This document shows positions 12,201 to 24,800 of a stretch of 64,000 bases of DNA, in pieces. This DNA is from Oasisia sp. SBJ-2009. Lineage: Eukaryota > Annelida > Polychaeta > Sabellida > Siboglinidae. The stretch spans positions 41,094,216-41,158,215 of the forward strand of contig OZ024857.1 of the NCBI GenBank assembly GCA_964017155.1, in the 5' to 3' direction. The stretch's first letter is position 1. Every line of letters starts with the position of its first letter. The notes under the pieces were generated by a model. The model saw only the letters and a list, made by a program, of their open reading frames with translations, ran no database searches and was not told the DNA's origin. The position numbers and the translations under genes are program-made.

Positions 12201-13020
12201 CAGGTCATCATATTTGAAATTCACATAAATTTATTACCTATCTACAAATTAGGTAGATATTTGCTGTTCTCTTGGCTGAAGCAGTTGCAACTGGCAAAGT
12301 CAACTACCAGTTCAACTCAGCTAACTTCCACATTGCGTGTACGTGATCAGGCAGGGATAGTTTTGCATGGCAAACAGCCCTGGTTTGTGAGGATGGCAGT
12401 CAAATTTATTGCTTACTGCAAATATTTAATTTGATTAAAGTTAGTTATTAAATAAGTGCAGTTATTAAGTCAGTGCGGACGATTCAGGGCTTTATGCAGG
12501 ATAAATTTATTGCGAGTTACACATGTTTTAGTGGACACAAGGGTGTTAACTGTTAAGTCAGTTTACAAACTTTAAAATGTGTCTGATGATCTGAAATGGA
12601 CTACAAACACACGTGACACCATTTAAACTCACTTTCAAGGCATAATTAACAATATGTATGGTTTTGGAAGACCTGTTTTTGCTCCTTCATTTTATTTACC
12701 CATCTATCACCCGTCCACCCATATTTCTACCTGTCCATATTCGTTTTTACCCATCCAAATGACGGGTGGACGGGTCTCTACATAAAGCTATGAGACGATT
12801 ACTGCATTTTCCAATTAATGGCAGAATATGTCTGTTACAGGATCAAGAGCTGCTGGAAGACAACTACATTTCTGGAAGAGGAAAATGCCAGTTTCAGATG
12901 GATGGAGTGACGGTGGTTGTGGATCAAGGGGGCCTGGTCCAGGAGAACACCCGAACTGGACAGACAAGTAACATCAGGAGAAGGCCCGAATTCTATGGCA
13001 CTGACCACAAGAAAGACTAG
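9230..13020 (+). CDS. ZAP/PARP12-like CCCH-WWE protein lacking a PARP catalytic domain
   Basis: Coding exons 9230-10609, 11047-11304 and 12841-13020 (all phase 0) give 605 aa. The start ATG at 9230 follows an acceptor at 9190. Residues 1-75 resemble the N-terminal domain of ZAP. Four CCCH fingers follow: C93/C105/C110/H114, C116/C124/C130/H134, C170/C178/C184/H188 and C190/C198/C203/H207. A disordered linker (about 240-395) carries a short acidic run and Lys/Ser-rich sequence. A fifth CCCH finger (C402, C410, C416, H419) leads into WWE1 (LWQV..W..FCDP), and WWE2 (KWVWYWES..GTW..YK, then the RRRPEF end) is split between exons 2 and 3. In vertebrate ZAP the four fingers bind CpG-rich viral RNA, and ZnF5-WWE1-WWE2 binds poly(ADP-ribose). 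The stop follows WWE2 directly, and no PARP domain is seen downstream, as in the short ZAP isoform. Retention of intron 1 would truncate the protein after 10642. Likely role: cytoplasmic antiviral RNA sensor/effector, inferred from architecture. Confidence 0.88.
10610..11046 (+). other. Intron between coding exons 1 and 2 of the ZAP-like gene
   Basis: Starts GTTAGA and ends TTGCAG. Translating straight through from the first coding exon reaches a stop at 10640-10642. AT-rich, with no other feature. Confidence 0.85.
12079..12396 (+). repeat. Ancient dispersed repeat, copy A (in intron)
   Basis: Roughly 75% similar by eye to the reverse complement of 17191-17505. Shared landmarks in order are TCATGTGAT, TGTTCTC, AGTTCAACTCAGCTAACTTC and CATGGCAAACAGC, then a GAGGATGG-like end. 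It lies in the last intron of the ZAP-like gene. No coding capacity; the family is not recognised. Confidence 0.6.
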
Positions 13021-14248
13021 ATAAAGTTTGTCATTTTATGAGTTATTCCCCGCATCGTCTCCAGCCAGAAGAAAATGCATTACAGGTGTATGTAGATGTG
13101 ATTGAGATTTTGTAATCTAACTTTATTTATGAGTTTGTCACATTTATACGTGGCAATAAGCATAATTACAATAAGCATAATTATGTGTGTTAACATTATT
13201 TTATGACAGTATTAAAATATTTATTTATGTAAATAGTAATTTTCATATATTTAACCAGTGTTTTGTTATCCTTGGTTTGATTACTGGAAATCCAGGATTA
13301 ATTTTTTGTGTCAGATTTATGCATTCAGCAACATTATGAAAGTGGTCAGTTAATCTACATAAATCTAGACAATTTTTCTAGATTAGAAGGACCCATACAG
13401 AACAAGTTTGACAAGTTATAAAGTTTGCTGTTTCATAAGGTTGAGAACAGTTTAATGCAGATGTGAATATTGTGGCTTAAGCAAATATGCACATATATTC
13501 AGAAATACTGTTGTCGCTATGCCTGGTACTTGTGATATGACAGAGATGGATATAACATTTTCTGATAGCTTTTTGTTTTGAGTGCTTATATTAAGAGGTT
13601 TGATTTGTGTTAAAATATATTTTAGTATATGCTGTTAATAACAATGTTATTGCGCTGCTATTAATAGGATTGTCCCAGTTATACATGCACATGTATGCTA
13701 TATGTCTTAATGCTTCTATTCACATGGAATTTTGCATTGACTTTGGATTGTGTTTATATTATATATACATTATACATAATTTGATGTCGCTTGTGAGAGT
13801 ATGCTATGTTTTTGGCAATGGTTTGTTGATTTTTGTTTGCCATACACATTGCAAATAAAGTATTAAAATAGACATTGAATATAACATCATAAACCTCATC
13901 GTCAGCTTGTAAACAGGTACAGATGGTTATAGATGGCTGCACAACTTAACATCGTCAAAACAATTATGCATTTATCACTGGCTCTTACAAATTTGTTGCA
14001 TCAAACTAGCAATTTGTATAATCCAAAATGGGTATTAGCATCAGTTTCCATCAATAATATTTCTTTTGCTACATGGTGCAATTGTAGCAATTTCTTTCCT
14101 CTGAGATACGGTAACAAGCAATCCACCCTCCCACATAATGTTTAATATATTTGGGTAACTTTGTTAACATGTCGTCACCCCTCAGCTGTCAGATACAGTC
14201 AGAGAGTCACTGGTGTGGCACTGGTGTTGTTTAAGTTGTCTGACTTGT
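13021..14248 (+). other. 3' UTR of the ZAP-like gene, then intergenic
   Basis: AT-rich sequence without a credible gene. The UTR probably ends near 13880, downstream of AATAAA at 13854-13859. The open frames here are short and featureless. Confidence 0.5.
13854..13859 (+). terminator. Candidate polyadenylation signal AATAAA
   Basis: AATAAA in AT-rich sequence about 830 bases after the ZAP-like stop codon, on the same strand. It is a reasonable 3' end for the short transcript and leaves no room for a PARP exon before it. Confidence 0.45.
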
Positions 14249-14590
14249 AGAGCGCAGTGGCTCAGGGGTAGAGCTTCGGACTCTCGACTACGAGAACCCG
14301 GGTTCGAATCCTGGCTGCGGCGTTAAAACCTTGGGCAAGTTTTTTCACTCTACATTGCTCCAGTTCACTCAGCTGAATTAAATGAGTACCTGGCTATAGA
14401 CAGTGGTGGATATGTGTACGAGCAGCCTTCGCGCATTAATTGTAGCATATGGCTGGATGCTTCCCAGAGAAGCCGAGATGGTGTCTGAGTGAACAGGTCT
14501 GTCAGGGAAGTAAAGTGTAAAGCGCTTTGAGCGGTCCTGAGGATTGGATATTGCGCTATATAAGAACTGCCTTTACCTTTTTTTACCTTT
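14249..14590 (+). mobile_element. tRNA-derived SINE, family 1, copy 1
   Basis: The 5' part is tRNA-like with A-box-like TGGCTCAGGGGTAG (about 14258-14271) and an exact B box GGTTCGAATCC (about 14301). It is followed by a tRNA-unrelated body and a 3' region GCGCTATATAAGAACTGCC with a TTTACC-rich tail. About 85% similar along its full length to the copy at 16853-17190. The body contains no tRNA gene: the cloverleaf is imperfect and the two copies share the whole 340-bp unit. Confidence 0.85.
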
Positions 14591-16852
14591 ACTCTGATGT
14601 AATCCTTTTGTTCACCAGTGGTTTGTATGGTAACTGGTCACCTCGGCAGCATTACCACGTCCTCTGTGACCTCCTTGGATGCTTCGAGAAAATCCTTGGA
14701 CGCATTAGCAAAATATTTTGGACTCATTGACAGCATTTTGGTTGCTTCAGCAAGGGCACCGCTTTGGCAGTATTTGTGAATGCCTTGATGTATAACATTG
14801 GTTGCATTCGGCGAAATGTGTCTTAAGCATTTCAGGGCGTTGTTCATACCAAAATAATTAAATGTATGACAAATTAGTTTTATCCGAAAAAGATCCACTC
14901 CTTTTTCTTTTGTTACACTAATGTTCTTCTCCAACTGAGATGGTAACTAATTTTAAAGGGGAGGCTGAATGTTTGAACAACCATTGCCCAAACTTAAAAA
15001 AACATACATAAAGACATATCATTAAGATATATGTGACCATGTTTTAATGAGCATGTAGCCATGGTGTATTTTGGATGTTTTTTCAAACTTGGTGTGAGTA
15101 GCTACTGCTTCGTTACCAGGTAATGTAAATTTTCTATTTTTTTTTCCAATTTCATTCTTTAATACACATTTATGCGTGAAAATAAGAAAATGGTGTCATA
15201 TTATGTTTGGACAGCTTTATAAAGATCAAATCATTTGTATGCATGTTCAAAATAAAATAGTTAAATTATATTATCTAGAAACAAGAAAAAATTAATAGAA
15301 CTATTTCTTTGAGTCAACCAAAATTCAGAAAGTGTTGTTGAAATGTCATTCTGAAAATGACGTGACCATATTGGTGACATTGGCAATGATCACATTCGCA
15401 GAGATACAAGTTTGGCAAAATTTCAACAAACCCTGGGTAGCAATTTCCATTATTACGGTATCATAAAAATACACAGTGAAGCTCTCTGTAGGCTGGCTTA
15501 TGTGTGTTGAGCTTCTGTATATAGCTGTATCTGTGATTGTTAGAAAAGATAATGTGTAACAAGTTTATAAATGACAATATTTGTCTTAAAGAAATTGCCA
15601 ATTAGTAGATCAGAAGCTAATGGTCGAATGAAGCAAATTAACCTAGAAAGAAACGATAGAACCGCATTACTTCAGCAGGGATATGTTTTGGTGTGCAGAT
15701 GGAAATTATATATCAGAAGGACAAGGTAATCATTCTTCCACGGAATTAAGTGCATGTAGCAAATTATCTACTAATGGGTTTAAATGTTTGCAATTTATTG
15801 AATATGGGGGTAGTCAGTTTTCCTAGCTATAACTTTATTTCTGTGATTTATTTCATGTGATTGTTTCCACCCATAGTGTCTTTGATTACATCAGTAACTG
15901 GTGTATCAACATATTGAAACACGTATTTATCGGACTGTGTTTTAAAGGGATGCAGTTGGTTCCACAACTGTAATTGGAATTCGTCAGTGTAGTATTTTTT
16001 ACAGCGAAGTCGGCTGTGTTGGACGTGTGAAAATGGGACATCATTGAACATCAAAGGGTATACAATATAACAATACTCATCCCTAAATAGCAATTATATT
16101 GTCGTTTGGATGCATGGGCATTGTGTATAAAATGTGTAAAATATACACGAGGTATATTTAAATAGAATATTATAAAATATAGCATCGGTAACAGCATGAA
16201 CATCAAAGGGTATTGCAGATAGCTCAGCCTGACTCTGTGATATTGCCAATAAAGCTTGTGAAACAAAGTCGTTTGGTTACATCTGAAAAAATTTCAGGTT
16301 GTCAACTTTGAAATGGCAAACAATGTTTATGTACTTTAATGTACTTACTGAAAAAAATTAACACAATTTGCAGTATATTTTTCACATATCGATTATATTC
16401 TCGAAGCGTTATATTGATTAATAATAAAAATGAGGTATGACCTTTTAAATGTGGCATTTTGAGATCTGCTTGTGTCATTGTGTGCACATAACTTTAACTG
16501 CATATCTTATTAAAGCAAAGGAATAGTCAAGTTTTTAATAATTGTGCAGTATCCAATCTTTATTTCAGAATTGCTTAAAGGGTTTTACACTTTACTCCCT
16601 GGAAAACTTGGTCAATCGAACACATCTTGGTTTCTCTGGGTTGCGTTCAGGCACAGACCAAGTATATGCAAAGATTTTTGTACACAAATATCCACTACTG
16701 TTTATAGCCAAGTACTTATTCTTACAGCTGAACGAACTGGAGCAATGTATGGTTCAACATGAAGGGACAGGATTAAAACCCGGACTCTCAAGACTAAATC
16801 TACTCTACTGGTCTACTGGTGTTTGCTCACTGTGCTGAACTACTGTGCTCCA
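14591..16852. other. Intergenic, AT-rich
   Basis: No gene, RNA or element recognised. A few 60-100 codon frames have no start context, domains or splice-linked partners. Confidence 0.4.
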
Positions 16853-17190
16853 TGTAGAGCCCAGTGGCTCAGGGGTAGGACTTCGGACTCCCGACTATGA
16901 GGACCCTGGTTCGAATCCTGTGCTGCCGTGTTAAAACCTTGGGCAATTTGTTTCACTCTACATTGCTCCAGTTCACGCAGCTGTATAAATGAGTACCTGG
17001 CTGTAGACAGTGGTGGATATGTGCATGAGCAGCCTTCACGCATTAATTGCAGCATATGGCTGGATGCTTCCCAGAGCAGCCGAGATGGTGTTTGAGTGAA
17101 CAGGTCTGTCAGGGAAGTAAAGTGTAAAGCACTTTGAACGGTCTTGAGGACTGGATGCTGCTTTATACAAGAACTTATCTTTACCTTTAT
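16853..17190 (+). mobile_element. tRNA-derived SINE, family 1, copy 2
   Basis: Same structure as 14249-14590: A-box-like TGGCTCAGGGGTAG, B box GGTTCGAATCC (about 16911), shared body (TGAGTACCTGGCT, GCATATGGCTGGATGC) and TTTACC tail. It ends directly against the inverted dispersed repeat that starts at 17191. Confidence 0.85.
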
Positions 17191-17505
17191 TCATTCTTGC
17201 GAGCCAATGCTGTTTGCCATGCCACCATGCCAAACAAGCCCTGGCTGATCCATTATGCAACGTGTGGAAGTTAGCTGAGTTGAACTAGCAACTGACTTCA
17301 CCAGTCATGACTGCATCAGCTGTGAGAACAAACACCCGTCCCAGTTTGAAGATGGCTAGACAGTTTCTGGGAATCCCAGTATAATCATCCGTTCAGTTTT
17401 GGGTATTTGTTTCTATAACACAAACATAGCATGCGATATAACATGAGCAGTGTATGGTTGACATCATCCAAAAATCACATGACTGGAGGTCAACTATATA
17501 CACTC
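17191..17505 (-). repeat. Ancient dispersed repeat, copy B (inverted)
   Basis: Reverse-complement counterpart of 12079-12396. Additional short pieces with the end motif CCCTGG..GAGGAT appear near 17590-17605, 17750-17765 and 53293-53322, which suggests a larger family. Confidence 0.6.
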
Positions 17506-18127
17506 TTATACTTGGTTGGCAATATTCACTTTTTTCTGAGTTTTGCAAAAGGACCAGCTAGCTGGTACTGATGTAATCAGCAGCAGTGACCCCTGGTGCA
17601 TCAGGATGGCATTACCTCAACTGGTTAGTTCCTGATGTAATAGGATGTGGGCCAAAGTGTAATTATAAGTGATTCAGTGAACCTCCATACATTTCATGGG
17701 ATATATGCCGGGTTAGTGTATATACATTGTACAACTGACAATGATATCAACCCCTGGCATGCGAGGATAGATGACTTAACACCTTATTTGGTCAGCCATC
17801 TACTCGATTCATGATACTCTGTATGGATCGATTAAGATGTAGACGAATCTATTATTAATTTGTTAACTTTGGAGCTTTCATAGGGCACCGGTCTCCTCCT
17901 AGGCAGGCACTGTGATCCAAAAAACAGTTGCCTCTTTTGTATGCTTAATTCCAAGCTTAGAATATCAGTTGGCCTCTAATTTACACATTTAGTTTCGGAA
18001 AACTACATCCACCATTATTTTTAGTTAGTAACTTGCATGTATTTGATATGCCCTGCTTTCTAGAGGGCTTTTCTCCTACCAGAGTGGTGGCGGTTCTGTA
18101 ACATTCAACGGTGATAAGAGATCGTGA

Positions 18128-18300
18128 GGCATGCGCGGATAGTGTAGTGGTTAGTGCATCTGCCTGGCACACCGGTGGCCCGGGTTCAATACCCGGTGGA
18201 CGTGCAAGCATGTTATATTTGTTGGAAAAATCTGAGTCCCAACATTGGGATCGAAGTGCATGCATGGTGACTATATATATAGTTCATGCAATGAGACCTT
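18128..18300 (+). mobile_element. tRNA-derived SINE, family 2, copy 1
   Basis: The tRNA-like head has an A-box-like segment ATAGTGTAGTGGTTAGTGC and a B-box-like GGGTTCAATACCC (about 18182). It continues past the tRNA part into CAAGCATGTTATATTTG, which resembles the copy at 21128-21380. The acceptor stem does not pair properly, so I do not call a tRNA gene. The 3' end runs into AT-rich simple sequence. Confidence 0.6.
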
Positions 18301-18308
18301 ATAAAGTT

Positions 18309-18335
18309 ATATAATATAGTAAAAAATATATATAG

Positions 18336-18373
<38 letters not shown>

Positions 18374-18430
18374 TATAGCATATATATTATATATTCCACA
18401 TCAGTTATATAATAGAACCCTATATATAGC
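18309..18430. repeat. (AT)n-rich simple sequence
   Basis: Interrupted TA/AT dinucleotide runs, the purest at about 18338-18369. Confidence 0.85.
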
Positions 18431-21127
18431 TGCCAAATGATGGAAACAACTACAGCAATTAGATCAATGATGCACCCTTGTGTTTAGTCTATTAAATTAA
18501 CTGCATGTTCCTTTGGTGGACCAATTAAGTTACAGAACCGCAACTGCATGATCTTCCAAGCCCAAGGATAAATGGATAAAAAAAAACCTGGCCCTGTCCC
18601 GCTGACATATTTTAGGGGTGAAACAATTCATATTTTTTAGTCATTTTATTCATAATATTTTCAATCGGTGTATGTTATATGTATTTCTGCGAAATAATTT
18701 TTTTTAATTAATGCATGTATATATGGTAATCAAACAAAAACCTGATAAGGGGGCAGTCATTCTAACACAAATGCCCATGGTGCCCTGCGATTTGCCCCAC
18801 GCCTTCGGGGTAATCGAGTACATATCCCCAGTGTCAGTGACCCAACTCACAGACAAGGATTTGTTATTTCAGGTGGTAACCGAAGAAGTACCAAATAAAG
18901 AAAACGATATCATGCATAGTTACCACAATAAACGTATTTCATTATCACATCATATCATGTAATGTTTTGATTTTGTATGTGCCAGTAAATAGTTCGAAAT
19001 AAGAAGACCTATTTTATCCTGAAGACGTCCACACAGACATTGAATGCTGCCATCTACAGGATATGTGCACAACTACGCCGAAAACCTAAAACGGCCAAGT
19101 AGTCCGCCAGAAATTTTAAATATAAACATATTCGCTTGTGCTCCGTTATGGATAAATGGGAACGTTTATTTTGTCACATATGCAATAACTTTATTAAATT
19201 GATGAATTGTTGCTCGTTAATGAATTGCAAAAGTAGCTTGCCATCAGTAAGATCAGCGGTCCACGACCTCTAGACTCGGGCCCGCCAATATTACTACGCT
19301 TACTGCAGCTGGTTCGTGCGCATATACTTGTCATGACGAGTCTAATGCTCGATGGAGGGAATCGCGCCAGCTGACAACTGAAATGCTAAAGTCAATAAAA
19401 ATATATAAATTAACTTGGTTAGCTAAGTTACAAGTGTAGATATATGAATTTAATGCACTCTCTTTTGATAATGAAATGGCCATACTTTTCATAGTAGGAT
19501 TGTAACGTAGGCCTACACTAGCTGTACTAGCTGTCTGATTGCGACTAGTTGGAGTAATGAATGGTTTCTGACTTGTCCATTTGATTTGCCATGCATATAG
19601 CTGTTGAGCTGATCGGCGATCTTGGTTTAAGTGTACTGGAAGATGCATAAAAATGTGAATCATATATTAGCGAACTATATTAATATCTTATTATCATACA
19701 ACAAGTCAATTCTAAGATGCAGTTTGTTGATTTACCGGCCGTACTGACTAAGTTCGTTATAACGAATGATGTACATGGCACTGACATAATGTTGACGCAG
19801 CCACGCAGGTATAGCTAGTCATGAGTTCGTGTTAACTTAAAATATAATTATGCACACGTACGCGCATAATATACTTACGTCACTGGTACATGTACATATA
19901 CACACAGAAACACGCACAATTCATTACACAACATTTATTTACCCGCGATCGTTTGTGTATTGCATGGTTGTGTATTGTAATTTATTTGTTTTCCAGTGGC
20001 AGTGTTCAACGATAACATCGATTCAATAATTGAACGCGGCATAATACATTTAATTGTTAAAGGCATTACGAATGAATGTAGACATTGTGTATTCGTTATT
20101 AACAACTACCGCGTTATTATAACAACAAAACTTGACATGGGAATACACAACGTCTTGAAAGTAGGGTATGGTTCTTCATGAAATTAAATACCGTTGACAC
20201 ATTTATATCCAATCGCATGCACGAAAACTCGTCCCGCGGTCACCGTAAGAAAGATGGCGCGCATTGGTTGTGGGAATTCCGTATGAGGAGACAATTCTCA
20301 CATGTCGTTAACATATTTCTTGACATTTTATTTGCAGAAATGTTTTCCGTATCGCACTAACTACATGTTTTAGACAATATAGAGAGAAATTAGGTACGGT
20401 TGCGCGGTTTTTCTTGCATTGGTGTGTATCCAAAAGGGGTGCCCCCAAACCCAATGAAACCGAGGCAAGCCGTCGATGACAGGTTTGTTACACTAGGGCG
20501 GTTGTACACGTTATGTTTTGGCGCATTGAGTCGTTTATTAACTATGTGTAGGCGATCAATTTGACCAGGTTTGTATTTGATCTGTAATTTGAATGATTTT
20601 ATGGACGAGAAGCTCACAGCCACGTGATTACTGTTGTTTGTCTAAAGTTTTATGGGCCGGCGATTGGTTCCCTATCAGTATCACTTCCCAACTCGGCGGC
20701 GGGCGTATAAGTTCATGGTTAATGCGTTTGTTCACGTCCCATCCGTTTAAACATAAAGAAGGATTACATTATGCAATCGTTTTTAGCTAAATATATCATT
20801 ATTCCGTCCCAAATAACTTCTAAACAATAGTTAACTGTGTCGTAGCTTTTGCCAGGTGAAGGTGGCGCATTCACTGTTGTTAAGCCAGCTTGTGACGTCT
20901 TGACTCGTTTATTGTCTATAGACTATGGGTCGCTACCCTTGCTACGAATATGACATGGTATACTCTGTTGATTTTATGCAAAGATGTAGAACATATACAT
21001 AAGAAACGTATGCTATCAACATTACTGTGTACTGTATAACCAAATGTACAAAAATATCAGAACATGAGAATTGATTGAATGGGTCATGGTTATGTAAATT
21101 ACTATGCCCAAAGAATATGTACGATTA
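18431..21127. other. Intergenic region upstream of the large gene
   Basis: No supportable coding exon. It may include the promoter and 5' non-coding exons of the gene with exons from 21783 (more CpG near 20200-20300 and 20640-20720), but I cannot fix a start site. Confidence 0.35.
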
Positions 21128-21390
21128 AGCACAACCGCCTGGCACGCTGGCTCTCTGAGTTCAAAACCCGGACTGGGCAGGCATGATATTTTGTGTAAAA
21201 ACCTGGTGACTGAGCATCCGTCATGACTTAAACATCATATCCAAGTCATGAGTTGGTCCAGTCTCAGTTGAGATGTAAAAGAACCACTGAGGATGACATG
21301 CACCCTGGCAACGACCAACCTCAGTGCCGACATTGGTGATTATGTCCTAAAAAAGGCTGACAAATTGAATGAGTCCTCATAAAACTGCTT
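21128..21390 (+). mobile_element. tRNA-derived SINE, family 2, diverged copy
   Basis: The CCTGGCACGCTGG, GTTCAAAACCCGG and GCAGGCATGATATTTTGTG segments align with the same order in 18160-18215. The tRNA-related boxes are more decayed. The body continues to about 21380 with no coding potential. Confidence 0.5.
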
Positions 21391-21815
21391 TAACCACAGT
21401 ATGTACAAAGTCAGTTAATACCTAGAGCGTTGCTAGGCACTGGAGACTTCTAACAAAACTTAGCTGTGACTAAGATATAGTTGGAGCTTGCACATTTACA
21501 TTGGCAAAAACAAATAAACTGCTCCTAAACTAAAGACCTTCCTTGGAAACCTACTTGTCAGATATAAATGGCAATGGAAATTGCAAAAACACCAGATATC
21601 TGAATATTACCCTGAACAATCAATCTTGACCATTACACAATGGTTGGTCCGTTGGTGAAAGATAGAAAAAGGAGAGTAAATTAGCGCTCGCTTTGCCAGG
21701 CCAGTTCTTCCATCCTTTCACAGTATGTTATACTTATGATAATTGACCTTTCAGAAGATTTACATTTTTATGAACATTTCAGTGTAGACCTTGGGGTCGC
21801 GTGACTGTGGTCGAC

Positions 21816-24800
21816 ATGTCGACCGGGCGTAGGTCGAGGAAGGCCAAATCGGCGGCCTCAGACATGTTCAAGAGGTTTGCCCGGGGTGAAGATCTGCTTG
21901 TGGAAAGTGCAAGCAAATATTCGTACAGTGTTGGGCAGAAGCAGGTTTGTGTGGCACAATGTGAATAACAGTCACTTATTTCAGTATGCATATATTCTAT
22001 TTGTAAATAGTGCAATGTTTATAATAAAAAAAAGTTCGATCAGTTATTCTGAGACAAAAAAATACAGTGTGTTTTGATTAGTTCATGCTACCATGTTAAG
22101 TGGATGACGTACATAAAAACAAAGTAAAAGTTGATTGTAGCACATCTGCAAAATGTTGTAACTGATTATGTGAGAAGCAATTAAATACATGTGTGTCATT
22201 TTGTTGATCATAACACAAACAAATTATTATAAATGTACATCAGAACAACGCCAAATATTCTGAAAAAGGATTTTTAGTGTTGACCAGTGTGTAAATGTAT
22301 AGGGCTGTGCGGAGATGGGCATTTTCTAATAATAACAATTATACAGAATTATAATGAATGAATGTATTGTGAAAACACTTGGTTTTCTGCAGGTAAAGGA
22401 GCAGCCGGTAAGAAAGAAGCCGCAGTCAACACCTGGCACACCAGAAAGGAATGCATTGTCAACAACAGACAAAGGTGTTCCCAAATGTGATCTGTCAACG
22501 AAGAGTAAGCCTCAGTCTGATGACACTGGAAATAAAGACGTGTCAACAACAAGACTAAAGAAGCCAACCAAAACGATGCTGAAATTGAAAGTTATTCCAC
22601 AAGTGGCTTCCATTGATACAGACATGCAGTTGCCATTGAAGGTGCCAGCTGGCAAGAGCAGGGACGTAAGGAAAGTGTTGAGTAACGACCGACGTATTGT
22701 GGTCATTCAGAAGCATAAAGTGTTACCTGAAGTGGCGACACAGTCGTCAGCTCAGAGATGTGATGATAGTGAAGGCATAGCTGACAAAGACAGTTCCAAT
22801 GCCGAGGAACAGTGCAGAGCAGAAGTAGATCCTCCGAGGAGAGACAACATGAGAACAAAGTGTAGTACTAGCATGGAGAAAGTGATGTCACCTTTGACCC
22901 CAAAGAAGCACACAGAAGACAATCTCTGGAGTCACAATAAGAACTTTAGTCTCTCACCCCGTGTCAAGGTGGTCTCACCTGTGCCAACGTCGGAATGCCC
23001 TGCTGAAGGCGTGTACACGGTTTCAGTATTGACCAACTTAGCTCAAACTGAAGCTAAACTGGACATAAAGAAAGAGCCGATATCCCCAAACACCGGCAAT
23101 CAGACAGTCGTGTCAACTTCTCAGCAGAGAGAAAGACACAGTTCACCCGTTGCTGCCATTTCAAAATGTGCTTCTCCTATTCAAAGAATATCTGCAAGAG
23201 GCGCAACAAAAAAATCACATGCAAATCCCACCTCAGACGTTAAGTGTATTCCCTCTGAGAAAACTCACAGGGTGGTAGTCAAAGAAAGTGCATCAAAATG
23301 TGATGGTGATTCTTTCACAAAAATCAAACTTGTCAAAGTAAAACCTGCTTGCTCGAAGCACGTGCCCATTTCGCCGTTGCCGTTGCCATATCCATCGGAT
23401 GCCATATCGCAGGAGAAGTTCTTCCACATCTTTGGCCTGGTGAAGAAGTCAGTGCTTGCGAAGGACGTCAGTATCACAAACAAGCTGCATCGCGAGGCCG
23501 GCGGGAAGCTGCGCCGTAACATCAAGCCCTGCATGAAGCCCGAGATGGTGTATCGGCGGCTTGAGTTGGCACGTGGTTGCATCATCCAGGGGATGCATGA
23601 GAAGATCGAGGCACTCAGTGAGTGGAAGTCTAAGCCTGGAGGGCTGCAAGACACCAGGGTGTTCATGTACGACGAACGGCGCAAACGCCACGAGATTATC
23701 GCCGACAACAAGGTGGCACTCCTCGCTGCTATCCCCAGGAACAAGCCGTTGATGAAGGCAGGTAGTGGTAGATCGTCCCCTGTCACTGACGTGGCACTGG
23801 TGAAAGAGTTAAAAGACACTGTCGTGAAGTCGGCACGAAAATTGTGTTTTGACGGTCTTATCGAGAGTCCAACGCGTGGGCCGATGCAGTATTTGAAGCC
23901 GAAGGCGAAGAAACGGAAACATTTGGCGTTTGACGGCGGCACTGATGCAGCAAAGACACGGCGTGCAGAATCACCCAGCTGTCATGTCTCCTCGGAGAAC
24001 CTCTCTAAGAAGGTGATGGAAAGTCAGAAGAAAGATAAGGAGGCTGCTAAACCGGTGATGGACGCAGCGATGTCCCCAGTTCCTTCGAGGCGTAGTGCTC
24101 GGCAGCAAGGAGGGAAGAGGAAGATGTGGTGTCACCTGCTGCGAGCGGCTCCTGACGAGTACATCGTGGACCAGCAGTGGGAGACGGAACAGCAGAAGAA
24201 AGAGGAGAAGCGGAGAGCTAAGGTGTGGAGAAACACCGGGGAGGGAAGCGCGGAGACGTCGCAGGAAAACAGCAGCAACGAGGACGACGTGTCCAGTGGT
24301 AGACACTCGACAACAAGTGACCTTCCCGTCGAAAGCGACGTGGCACAAAGAAGTGAGACGCCAGCTGAAGACAGTGCTGTGTTGTCTCCGCTAGCAAAGA
24401 AGATAAAGATTGAAGCTGACGAAGAAGTGGCGTTAATCGATGAATCCTGTATAAAGGTGGAGCCGACTGACTTAGTAAAACATAAAAAGAAGAAGAAGAA
24501 GAAAAAGAAGCCAGCATTAGTTGACGATGATATGTCAGTACAGGAGAATGTCATCGGTCCAGACGGGCATCCTGCACTGGAAACCAAATGTCCAATGCTG
24601 TTCGACCAGTTGAAACCAGGCTTCAGTGACATTGCGAACAACAGCGGTAAGATTTGCGACGACGCCAACTTTATACAAAACAATAACAAGGAGAGTCTGG
24701 AGTGCAACGAAACATTGCCGTACGTGTTCTCCTCCTCCGCAGGTGCCTCTCCCAGTGGCACGTGGCCAGTGGCACATGGTGAGCGATACCACTACGCTGA

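Noticed and set aside
14255..14325. tRNA gene
   Set aside because: The B box is perfect, but the cloverleaf is imperfect and the sequence continues into a body shared with 16853-17190, so it is a SINE head.
18128..18205. tRNA gene
   Set aside because: The T-arm is good, but the acceptor stem does not close and a related SINE copy exists at 21128.
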